Shown: piece by piece, positions 52,375 through 59,996 of the stretch
Layout: each line of letters begins with the position of its first letter
Position numbering within the stretch: position 1 is the first letter of the stretch
Assembly (NCBI GenBank): GCA_965247635.1
Contig: CBDFHJ010000009.1
Span: forward strand, 434,001-498,000
Reading direction: 5' to 3'
Source of the DNA: CBDFHJ01 sp965247635
Lineage (GTDB): Bacteria; Chloroflexota; Dehalococcoidia; Lucifugimonadales; Australimonadaceae
Length of the DNA stretch: 64,000 bases
Made by a program: the position numbers and the translations under genes
The notes under the pieces: model-generated
The model's input: the letters and a program-made list of their open reading frames with translations, nothing else
Told to the model about the DNA's origin: nothing
The model's database searches: none

Positions 52375-53628
52375 TTATTGGCCCAAGTCAACCGGCACTT
52401 GGCGATCCGAAACGATCTCGCCGCCTTCGATCTTCCACACTTCGATGTGGCCTGTGATGACGTCACCGTTCTCGTCCAAGTCAACCGAGCCGGCAGCTCC
52501 CTCGTAGTTAATGTCCTTGCCATCGGCGATCAGCTCCATGGCCCGCTTGATGCCCTCCTCTCCGGGCCTCACCACCTCGCCGGGGGGATTGGCCACGTCC
52601 CGGAGGGCGTCGCGAATAGCGGCAGAGTCCGTGGTGGTCCCGGCCTTGGCCGCAGCCAAGCCGATAAGGATCATCGCGTCGTAGGTTTCGTTCATGAAGG
52701 GATGCTCAGGCTCCATGTCGTAGGTCCTCACATAGGAGTCGATGAACGCCTGGGTTGACGGGTTGGCCTCGAAGCCCGGCCCGGTGCCATAGCTGCCTTC
52801 CAGAAGGTCCCAGCCGATGACTGCGAAAGATTCGGGGATCTTGGTGCCGTCCACGAACAGGAAGGTGTCCGCATAACCGCCTTCCAGGGCCTCGCGTAGG
52901 TAAACCTCGGCCTGCTGGTAGCTGATAGCGATCAGGACGTCAGGGTCGCCTTCGGTGGCCTTCTCCAACTCGGAAACGAAGGTAGGCTGGCTATCTTCGT
53001 GAGGCACCGAGGCGATTACCGTGCCACCCAAGGCGGTAAACGATTCCGTGAACTGGGCCGCCAACCCTTCCCCATATGCGTTGTTGATGTACAGGATGCC
53101 CGCGCTCTCGTAGCCCAACTCCTTGGCCAAATCCGCCAGAACCACGCCCTGAGAGGCGTCGGACAGTGAAGTACGGAACAGGAAATCGTTATCTTCCAGC
53201 ACGGTTATGGTGGGCGCGGTCGATGCGCCGGAAACTTGCAGCACGCCGTTGGGGACGGTCACAGAAGTGGCGACAGGTATGGTTACACCGCTCGCCAACG
53301 CCCCCACGATCGCCACCACTCCCTGGGCATTCACCAACTCCTCAGCCGCGGACACGCCCTGGACCGGGTTCACCGCGGTGTCGCGGTGAACCAAGACCAC
53401 GGAGCCGCCCTGGATGCCGCCAGCACGGTTGATTTGGTCCGCCGCCAGGCCGATGCTGTTTGAGTGGGACTCGCCGAAGTAGGACAGCGACCCGGTGAAG
53501 GCGTTGAGGTGGCCGACAATCAACGGATCAGGCGCCTTTTCGGGTTCACTGTCGCAAGCGGCCACTGCCACAGTCAAAACGGCAAGCAGAGCAACTACCA
53601 CCAAACGGAACTTATCGATCTTGAACAC
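52375..53628 (-). CDS. ABC transporter substrate-binding lipoprotein (LivK-like, periplasmic binding fold type I)
   Basis: A 417-residue lipoprotein with a signal peptide and lipobox VAAC (Cys25). It has the type I binding-protein pattern IVGHLNAFTGSLSYFGESHSNSIGLAADQINRAGGI, and later VAIVGALASGVTIPVATSV and ILYINNAYGEGLAAQF. It is the likely ligand receptor for LivGFHM, although it is convergent to them rather than in the same operon. The ligand is unknown. A small GGAGA-TTCG-TCTCC hairpin at 53688-53701 lies in its 5' region. Confidence 0.92.
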   Translation of the reverse strand: MFKIDKFRLVVVALLAVLTVAVAACDSEPEKAPDPLIVGHLNAFTGSLSYFGESHSNSIGLAADQINRAGGIQGGSVVLVHRDTAVNPVQGVSAAEELVNAQGVVAIVGALASGVTIPVATSVTVPNGVLQVSGASTAPTITVLEDNDFLFRTSLSDASQGVVLADLAKELGYESAGILYINNAYGEGLAAQFTESFTALGGTVIASVPHEDSQPTFVSELEKATEGDPDVLIAISYQQAEVYLREALEGGYADTFLFVDGTKIPESFAVIGWDLLEGSYGTGPGFEANPSTQAFIDSYVRTYDMEPEHPFMNETYDAMILIGLAAAKAGTTTDSAAIRDALRDVANPPGEVVRPGEEGIKRAMELIADGKDINYEGAAGSVDLDENGDVITGHIEVWKIEGGEIVSDRQVPVDLGQ

Positions 53629-53917
53629 CTTTCCTCCTCCTCAGGCTGATGCCATTTGCCAACCAGGATGAACGGGTTGAATGCAAAGGAGATTCGTCTC
53701 CTCAATACATTTCATGTGATACATCGTCACCCTCTGATCAACAACGATTGCCCTGCTGCCGGTCTATCAAGTGGACCCCATCATCAGGACAGCGGTGAGG
53801 CTAAAATAAGAGAGTCTACCGCTGGGGTGTCTCGTAAACCTTCATCCGATTGTAAGGCTTGTGGATGTTCCAGTAAACACCTTTGTGGGCTCACTGCATG
53901 GAACACCTGACCCGGTG

Positions 53918-53945
53918 GAGGTATCTTCAAAAAGTGTGTAAACAG
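53918..53945 (+). mobile_element. Orphan IS256-type terminal repeat
   Basis: 28 bp identical to the transposase-start end of the IS256-type element (GAGGTATCTTC...GTAAACAG). They abut the left end of IS3-type copy 2 with no further IS256 sequence. It marks a former IS256-type copy into which the IS3-type element jumped, followed by loss of the rest. The 289 bp between this point and the binding-protein gene contain no recognisable gene. Confidence 0.88.
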
Positions 53946-54033
53946 TGTAGACCGTCAGCGATAATGGGACACATATAAGGGTAGGAAAACCCGAGAGTCG
54001 GAGGGTGGTGTGAGCTCCTGAAATGAGGGTAGA

Positions 54034-54139
54034 GCTACCCACAGAAAGGAGCAGATGTGTCCCAATTAGAAGTAAGCAAAGCAGAGGCTACCCACAGAAA
54101 GGAGCAGATGTGTCCCAATTAGAAGTAAGCAAAGCAGAG
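54034..54139 (+). repeat. 53-bp tandem duplication in IS3-type copy 2
   Basis: Units 54034-54086 and 54087-54139 are identical (start GCTACCCACAGAAAGGAGCA, end AAGCAAAGCAGAG). Each contains the orfA ribosome-binding site and GTG start. Because 53 is not a multiple of three, the first start is out of frame with orfA, while an upstream ATG at 54023 becomes in frame. Confidence 0.93.
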
Positions 54140-54517
54140 GCCGCCGAGGAACGAAGCGAGCAGACCAGGTCTTTCGTCCGCACAGTGAAGGCGGCTGCCC
54201 GACGTAAGTACACCCCCGAAGAGAAGATCCGAATTGTTCTGGAGGGCTTCCGCCGCGAGGTCACAGTCAACGACCTGTGCCGGCGGGAGGGGATCAAGCC
54301 CCACTCCTACTACTCGTGGACCAAAGAGTTCATGGAGGCGGGCAAGGAGAGGTTGACCCGTGACTCGGTTCGGGACGCCACTCAGCATGAGGTAGGGCAA
54401 CTCAAGCGAGAGAACGGGGAACTCAAGGAGCTAGTGGCCGATCTGTCGCTGGAGGCGTACCGTCTCAAAGAAACGGCCATCCCCATGCCCCAGGACGCCA
54501 CCGGTACCAGCGGATGA
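54110..54517 (+). CDS. IS3-type transposase OrfA, copy 2
   Basis: Identical in sequence to OrfA of copy 1 when read from the second GTG (54110). An alternative ATG at 54023, created by the duplication, would add 29 residues (MRVELPTERSRC...). Competition from the out-of-frame first GTG and its ribosome-binding site may reduce expression. Confidence 0.88.
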   Translation: MSQLEVSKAEAAEERSEQTRSFVRTVKAAARRKYTPEEKIRIVLEGFRREVTVNDLCRREGIKPHSYYSWTKEFMEAGKERLTRDSVRDATQHEVGQLKRENGELKELVADLSLEAYRLKETAIPMPQDATGTSG

Positions 54518-55449
54518 GCGCCCCGGAGAAGGCAGAGGTAGTTACCAAAGTATCCTCGTCTCCCCTCCCCAAGCGAAAGGTCCTCAGAGAGCTGGGCATC
54601 CCTAAGAGCACCTACTACCGGTGGCTCAGACGCCAAGACCAACAAGGACTTGAGGACCGACCAGGAGGCGATCAGCCACCATGGAACCGTCTTACTATTC
54701 AGGAAGAACGCTCAGTCCTGTTATCAGCCAGGGAGATGCCAGAGCTGAGCTGCCGTCAGCTGGCCGCGGGGATCACCGACAACCAGGGCTTCTCAGTCTC
54801 AGAGTCCAGCGTCTACCGTATCCTGGGCAGGGAGGGCCTAGTGAAGAGGCCTGAGATGCGGTTGGCCGCGGGGAAGGAGTACCACCTCAAGACCACAGGA
54901 CCTCACCAGATGTGGGCCACCGATGCCTCATACTTCAGGGTGGTTGGGTGGGGCTACTACTACCTGGTCACCGTTATGGACGACTACTCCCGCTTCATCC
55001 TGGCTCACAGGCTTCAGCAAGATATGACGGCCGACTCCTTCATCGAGGTGGTCCAGGATGCTGTGGACACGACCAGCATGGACCAAGTTCCAGTCACAGA
55101 CCGCACCAGGCTGCTGAGTGACAACGGTCCAGGCTATGTCTCAAGAGCATTCAGGGACTACCTGGGGATGGTTGGCATCAAGCACATCCTAGCAACTCCT
55201 TTCCACCCTCAGACCAACGGGAAGCTGGAGCGCTACCACCAGACCATCAAACGGGACGTCAACCAGGTGCCTTATGAGTTGCCCGCCGACCTTGAGGCTG
55301 CTATCGCGGCCTTCGTCAGCTACTACAACTACCGGCGCTATCACAAGGCTCTGGGCAACGTGACACCATCAGACGTGCTCAAGGGAAGACGGCAAGAGAT
55401 CCTACAACGCAGGAAGGAGGTGAAGGCTCAAACCACCGAACGGCGATGA
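54514..55449 (+). CDS. IS3-type transposase OrfB, copy 2 (C-terminally shortened)
   Basis: 311 residues with the full DD(35)E core. A CGA-to-TGA change ends it after TTERR, removing the last 17 residues found in copy 1. Copy 3 has the same change, so both descend from one truncated parent. The lost tail is basic and outside the catalytic core, so activity is uncertain. Confidence 0.9.
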   Translation: MSAPEKAEVVTKVSSSPLPKRKVLRELGIPKSTYYRWLRRQDQQGLEDRPGGDQPPWNRLTIQEERSVLLSAREMPELSCRQLAAGITDNQGFSVSESSVYRILGREGLVKRPEMRLAAGKEYHLKTTGPHQMWATDASYFRVVGWGYYYLVTVMDDYSRFILAHRLQQDMTADSFIEVVQDAVDTTSMDQVPVTDRTRLLSDNGPGYVSRAFRDYLGMVGIKHILATPFHPQTNGKLERYHQTIKRDVNQVPYELPADLEAAIAAFVSYYNYRRYHKALGNVTPSDVLKGRRQEILQRRKEVKAQTTERR

Positions 55450-55516
55450 CGCTACAACAGGGCCCTCAGGGAGCTCGCCAGACCTCCATCCAGCCCCTGA
55501 TCTCTCGGCTCCCAAT

Positions 55517-56350
55517 GTGTCCCACTTTTGCTGGTTGCTAACATACAAACGAATAAGTCTTGACGACCTGGTCATCGATACGGCTCAAGTCCGGAACAGA
55601 GATGTTGCCAAGGAACTTGACGAATTGGTTGACAGCATTAGGAGAGTAGGGCTTCTCGAACCAATTGTCGTCTGCCCGGCGGAGGAGTCCGGGAAATTCG
55701 CTATCATCACAGGTCAACGACGATTCCTCGCTCATCGTGAACTCCAAGAGGAAGATATCTGGGCGGCCGTCCTCAGTGAACGTGTGAGTGAAACCGAAGC
55801 CAAAGTTTTATCGCTTACCGAGAATCTGGTTCGCCGAGATCTGAACTCCCGTGACCTTGTCGATGTTTGTACCTACCTGTTTCGACAATATGGGTCGTTG
55901 CGGGCGGTCAGCGACGAGACGGGACTCTCGTATGAAAAAGTGAGGCAGTATGTCAAGTATGAGCAATTGCATGAACCGTTAAAAGCCCTTGTAGACAGAA
56001 ATGAGGTGTCGATACAAACAGCCCTAAGAGCTCAGCAGGCCGCCAGCATTGAGAGTCCACCAAATATTGAAGAAGCCGTACAATTCGCAAAGGCAATGGC
56101 TCCGATGTCTGGAGTGCAGCAAAAGAAGATTGTTGAGAACCGCCAAAGCGAGCCAGACCGGCCGGCCGACGACGTTATTGAGGATGCGAAGGCCGGCGCA
56201 AGGATAACGCAGGTGGTAGTGACATTGTCTTCCGAGGTTCATGGTGCACTAGGACGCTACGCGGAATCTCAGGGGACAAACACAGACGACGCGGCTGGGA
56301 TGCTAATCCGGGACGGTCTCTATATTAACGACTTCCTGGAGATTCGATAG
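55517..56350 (+). CDS. ParB/Spo0J-like protein, 5' end replaced by an insertion sequence
   Basis: The core reads ISLDDLVIDTAQVR, a DELVDSIRRVGLLEPIVV segment, ITGQRRFLAHREL (the ParB/Srx box), LTENLVRRDLNSRD and an HTH region (GSLRAVSDETGLSYEKVRQYV). This is ParB-like N-terminal and DNA-binding architecture. The first nine residues, MSHFCWLLT, are encoded by the right end of IS3-type copy 2 and start with a GTG inside it; the native start is lost. The C-terminus has a short ribbon-helix-helix-like segment (RITQVVVTLSSEVHGALGRYAESQG). GC content is lower than in the chromosome around it. The gene overlaps the next by one base. Confidence 0.8.
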   Translation: MSHFCWLLTYKRISLDDLVIDTAQVRNRDVAKELDELVDSIRRVGLLEPIVVCPAEESGKFAIITGQRRFLAHRELQEEDIWAAVLSERVSETEAKVLSLTENLVRRDLNSRDLVDVCTYLFRQYGSLRAVSDETGLSYEKVRQYVKYEQLHEPLKALVDRNEVSIQTALRAQQAASIESPPNIEEAVQFAKAMAPMSGVQQKKIVENRQSEPDRPADDVIEDAKAGARITQVVVTLSSEVHGALGRYAESQGTNTDDAAGMLIRDGLYINDFLEIR

Positions 56351-57057
56351 TGATGAAGGGACTATCGAGTCAGGAATACCAAGCCCTGATTCTATCCGTA
56401 GGAACTCACCGGAGGAGCAGAAGCCTCTCTCCATTAGAGGTCGCCAACCTGCTTGGCAAGGCGATAGCTAAAGGGGCTACTCGAAAGGACTGCAGTGCAG
56501 CATTGGGGGTCGGGTCGACACAAATAGCCACCTTTTTGAGTTTGCTTGACCTTGCCCCAGAATTGCAACACCTAGCGGATTGGAGAGGAAATAAGAATGC
56601 TACGATCCCGTTCTCTACCCTCGCCGAGCTTGGTCGACTTAGCGAGTCCGACCAGAACGAAGCGGCTAGGGAGATATTGAGACATGGCCTCACCTGGAAG
56701 GAAGCGGTTCAAGCAGTACAGATGGCTGACAGGTCAGGCAAGACAATAATTGAGTGCATAGCGGATGTGTTGAATTTGCGGACCCAAGTCGAGACACGGC
56801 ACTTATTCGTTGGGGCGATTATCTGTTCCGAAGTACGGACCAACTTGGAGCAGCTCTCCCAACACCAACGAGACGTCTTGTTTGTCCAGGCATTAAAGCA
56901 AGTCATTGGTCCGAATTACCCGTTCTCAGGAAGATTGGGCACGAAGGAATTCGCGATTCTCACTGATCATGACGTCTCCCGTCTGCTGGATTTGCAACCA
57001 GATGAGCTCGAACAGGAAGTGAACAGGATGATTAGAGCGGCGAGGACTTCCCCTTGA
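56350..57057 (+). CDS. KorB/ParB-like helix-turn-helix protein of unknown function
   Basis: A 235-residue protein whose first half looks like a ParB/KorB DNA-binding domain: SPLEVANLLGKAIAKGATRKDCSAALGVGSTQIATFLSLLDLAPEL, then TIPFSTLAELGRLSESDQNEAAREILRHGLTWKEAVQAV. There is no ParB/Srx catalytic box. The second half is unrecognised. The start is a GTG at 56350 overlapping the ParB-like stop (or an ATG at 56353). Its end overlaps the next gene by four bases (TTGA). It is probably the DNA-recognition or regulatory member of the three-gene cassette. Confidence 0.65.
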   Translation: MMKGLSSQEYQALILSVGTHRRSRSLSPLEVANLLGKAIAKGATRKDCSAALGVGSTQIATFLSLLDLAPELQHLADWRGNKNATIPFSTLAELGRLSESDQNEAAREILRHGLTWKEAVQAVQMADRSGKTIIECIADVLNLRTQVETRHLFVGAIICSEVRTNLEQLSQHQRDVLFVQALKQVIGPNYPFSGRLGTKEFAILTDHDVSRLLDLQPDELEQEVNRMIRAARTSP

Positions 57058-58082
57058 AGTACCCGATTGATGTAGCGATGTCCTCAGGGGCAGTAACCCT
57101 GGGCCCTGACATCGTATGCGACGGGTTTCTCAATCAGGCGAAAGCCCGAGTGCAGACGCACATCCATGTGGATCATATGAATGGCTTCGAAACAAGCAAA
57201 GGGCTGCAAGACATTGTAGTGAGCCAACCAACTTTGAAGCTTCTTATCGCCGAATTAGACGCGGATTTACCTTATAGAGTCAACTTGAGACCTCTCGAGG
57301 AATCCCAATCGTACGAATTTGGAAGTTCGAGGGTATCGCTATTACCTAGTGGCCATATGCTTGGGGCGGTGCAGGTACTGGTGGAACTCCAGCCCGGTAC
57401 AAAGGTCGGCTATTCTGGGGATTTTCATTGGCCCCTTGACCAGGTAATCGAAGTCGATGCTCTGGTTGTAGATAGTACATATGGATCCCCTAACAACATT
57501 CGTGAGTTTTCCCAAGGGGAATGCGAGGAGCGATTTGTCGGTCTCGTAGGAAGTCTACTGAACCGCGGCCCTGTCAATATTAAGGCACATCGAGGAACAC
57601 TTCAGCGAGCACTTCAGATCATTCAGGACGAGATCGGTTGTCCGATCATAGGCAGCGAACGCCTCATAAGAGAGGTCGAAGTTTATAAAGAATTCGGGTA
57701 CACCATTGGACAGATACTCGCTCAATCTTCCTCCGAAGCTAATTTGGCACTCAACGAGGGGCGATACATAAGAGTGTATGGAACAGGTGACTTTGCTCCT
57801 GCAGACATAGGTAAGGGATCCAGAATAGCACTAAGCGCATACTTTACTCGGCCTGATCAACCAGTAACTGAATATTCAGATCGATCCTTTGCCGTAGCCA
57901 TGTCTAACCACGCCGATTTCCAAGGAACCCTGGAGTACGTCGAAGCCACTGGAGCCCAATTCGTGGTTACCGACAACACCAGAGGAGGTAAGGGTTACCA
58001 GCTTGCTGTTGCAATCACTCAACGTCTAGGGATAGAGGCTAGACCGTCCTCAAGCGTCCAGGACCGGGGATGGGGACGATAG
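57054..58082 (+). CDS. Metallo-beta-lactamase fold nuclease, SNM1/beta-CASP-like
   Basis: The 342-residue protein has the metal motif HIHVDH (HxHxDH) at about residues 36-41. SGHMLGAVQVLVE carries the next His, and GYSGDFHW the bridging Asp. VDSTYGSPNN follows, then a C-terminal SNHADFQGTLEYV (beta-CASP-type His), all in the order seen in SNM1/Pso2 and ligase-associated exonucleases. The expected activity is DNA or RNA 5'-end processing. It starts with TTG in a four-base overlap with the HTH gene. A low-GC style shared with the two upstream genes marks the trio as one acquired unit. Confidence 0.82.
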   Translation: MKYPIDVAMSSGAVTLGPDIVCDGFLNQAKARVQTHIHVDHMNGFETSKGLQDIVVSQPTLKLLIAELDADLPYRVNLRPLEESQSYEFGSSRVSLLPSGHMLGAVQVLVELQPGTKVGYSGDFHWPLDQVIEVDALVVDSTYGSPNNIREFSQGECEERFVGLVGSLLNRGPVNIKAHRGTLQRALQIIQDEIGCPIIGSERLIREVEVYKEFGYTIGQILAQSSSEANLALNEGRYIRVYGTGDFAPADIGKGSRIALSAYFTRPDQPVTEYSDRSFAVAMSNHADFQGTLEYVEATGAQFVVTDNTRGGKGYQLAVAITQRLGIEARPSSSVQDRGWGR

Positions 58083-58204
58083 ATCCGTAAAGTAGTGAGG
58101 CTTCCTTCCGGCCCTCAGCCGTTCTTCCAACTTTCCTTGGGCGGACTCACCGGGAAACTATAGAGACGCCGGGAACGTTTTCCGTCGCGGCGACGTATTA
58201 TTGT

Positions 58205-59068
58205 ATGAAAGAGGAAATCGTGAAGATTCAGGCTAACATCAGAACCAGAGCCATGCGTCTGGTGGTCTTTGCTGCCGCATTGGCGTTGTTGCTCGTATCA
58301 GGACTTGTAGGAGGAGCCATCTGGATTGCGGCCACGCCGGGAGATCAAGATCGACTTGAGGAGTATCAATGGAGCGCTTCCGAGCAGGCCCAGCGCGACC
58401 AAGCTATAGCGGCGCAGGATTCCTCTTTGTTGCCAGCGTGTACTGAGGAGTACTTCGCGTGGCGCGAGGAAACCAAGGCCGCCAGGGAATCGGCTGGCCG
58501 TAGCAAACCCGTTGAGACCGACTTTTGGTCAGCACCGGGATGTCGGGGTATGCCGGATAGATTGGTGCAGGGACCAGCCCGATCACCTGGTCCAGAGATG
58601 CCCACGGTATCCCCCCAAGACATCCCGGTGCTTGATGAGGACTATGACGACAGTTGGGTGGCAAATGTTCCTGAGGTCATTGGAGGGTACAGGGTTCTTT
58701 ACATCATCACTCCAAAGAGCGTGGCATGCAGCCCTGAGCCAGTGATATTGCTACGAGCGCCACAGGAGTCAATGGACGAGTTTCTGTCGTCCCCGCTTGA
58801 CGTGAACTCGTTGAGGGCAACCATCCGATCGATCCCAGGGGCTCCCTCACATTTCAATCTGAGCTTTGGCGGTCCTATCGACCGGGAGGCATTTGAAACG
58901 AGAATTAGAGAACGGAATGAGTCCATGATGACTAGAGGGGGTTGCATTCGCTTTATGAATTCCGACCCCGACCCCGACTCCCCGGCAATTCCGAAAAAAA
59001 CCGGCGCCGTCGAAAGCCCGCAACAGTCCGATAGAGGGGTCATGGACCCCCAAGGCAGGCCGTGCTGA
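58205..59068 (+). CDS. Membrane-anchored hypothetical protein
   Basis: The 287-residue protein has one transmembrane helix near the N-terminus (about residues 17-43, LVVFAAALALLLVSGLVGG) and an otherwise extracytoplasmic, Pro/Asp-rich chain. It has four or five Cys residues that could form disulfides. No known domain is recognised. The ATG at 58205 lacks a ribosome-binding site; a GTG at 58220 follows AGAGGA and may be the real start. Its end overlaps the next gene by seven bases, so the two are coupled. Confidence 0.6.
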   Translation: MKEEIVKIQANIRTRAMRLVVFAAALALLLVSGLVGGAIWIAATPGDQDRLEEYQWSASEQAQRDQAIAAQDSSLLPACTEEYFAWREETKAARESAGRSKPVETDFWSAPGCRGMPDRLVQGPARSPGPEMPTVSPQDIPVLDEDYDDSWVANVPEVIGGYRVLYIITPKSVACSPEPVILLRAPQESMDEFLSSPLDVNSLRATIRSIPGAPSHFNLSFGGPIDREAFETRIRERNESMMTRGGCIRFMNSDPDPDSPAIPKKTGAVESPQQSDRGVMDPQGRPC

Positions 59069-59865
59069 GGTACCGCTGGGAGCTGTGGCTGTTCGTCGGC
59101 GTCCCGCTGGTGATGAGCGTCACGTGGGTGATCGAATCCTCACGCCCTGAGCTGTTCACTCTGCCCCTCAGCGAGCACCAGGACCTCCCCTACATCAGCC
59201 CGAAGGCCATCTTGCTCTTGCTGTTGCTGGGCCTTTCGTACCTGCGCGTGCGCCGGTTGGGCCGGCCCACGCTGGCGCTGGTCTGGGCGTACGGCGTCGC
59301 CGCTGCACTGGCGAATGCGGTGGCTACGGTTGCTATCCAGGTATTCGGTACTCCTCTCCCAGGGTCGAGGACTGCGTTGTCGTTGGTGGCTTCGGTCGTA
59401 GCACTAGCTATCCTCGTCTGGTTCGGCCGGCAGGCGTCCAGAATCAGCCTAGGCCACGCTCTCTTGCTGGTTGGGTTGTCCACTACGCTCCCTCGAGGTA
59501 CCAGTTCGCTGACCAGCGTCTTCCCGATCCTCACAGCGGTGGATGAGCCGTACCGCATCGTGTCATGGTCGATCGTGCTAGCGTTCAATATTGCGCTGAG
59601 CCTGCTGGCCGTCTGGGCGCTCGGCCGCTTCGATTCGGCGAGCGGCGTTGACCGCACGAGGATGGTCATCGCGTTGTTCATCGTGGCTGTGCTCGTGCTC
59701 ATATCCACGCATTGGGCGATAGTGTCGTGGCAATCAGAATCCCTACAACCAGCTTTCACCAGCGCACTGATCAGCGCGATCGTCGCCGTCAGCTATGCAG
59801 TTGTGATCGCGCTGATCTACGTGTTGCGTGTGCGGACGCCGCGCGAGCGGGAGTCTGCGGGCTAG
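59062..59865 (+). CDS. Multi-pass membrane protein of unknown function
   Basis: A 267-residue protein with seven or so hydrophobic helices and short polar loops (for example AILLLLLLGLSYLRV, TLALVWAYGVAAALANAV, VIALFIVAVLVLIS). I do not recognise a transporter or enzyme motif. The start is a GTG overlapping the upstream stop. With the preceding single-pass protein it forms a two-gene membrane unit. Confidence 0.6.
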   Translation: MLRYRWELWLFVGVPLVMSVTWVIESSRPELFTLPLSEHQDLPYISPKAILLLLLLGLSYLRVRRLGRPTLALVWAYGVAAALANAVATVAIQVFGTPLPGSRTALSLVASVVALAILVWFGRQASRISLGHALLLVGLSTTLPRGTSSLTSVFPILTAVDEPYRIVSWSIVLAFNIALSLLAVWALGRFDSASGVDRTRMVIALFIVAVLVLISTHWAIVSWQSESLQPAFTSALISAIVAVSYAVVIALIYVLRVRTPRERESAG

Positions 59866-59996
59866 CTGCGCGGCGGCTTAGAGGGGGAGATCTATACAAT
59901 CGTCGTGACGCTCAGCTCTTCCGACGTTCCGGTGCGCTACGGCCTGGCCTGGCAGGTGCGGGACTCGATCCTCCAGAATAGCCTCTGGCGTGAGGA

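Larger units (their letters stand above)
53946..55543 (+). mobile_element. IS3-type insertion sequence, copy 2 (1,598 bp)
   Basis: Same ends as copy 1. It is 53 bp longer because of a tandem duplication over the start of orfA. There is no target-site duplication: the left flank is the IS256 end and the right flank is TACAAACG. Its right end has replaced the start of a ParB-like gene. Confidence 0.92.

Noticed and set aside
55517..58082. Standard ParABS plasmid partition locus
   Set aside because: No ParA ATPase is present, and I saw no inverted-repeat parS-like cluster. The third gene is a metallo-beta-lactamase nuclease, which is not part of ParABS.
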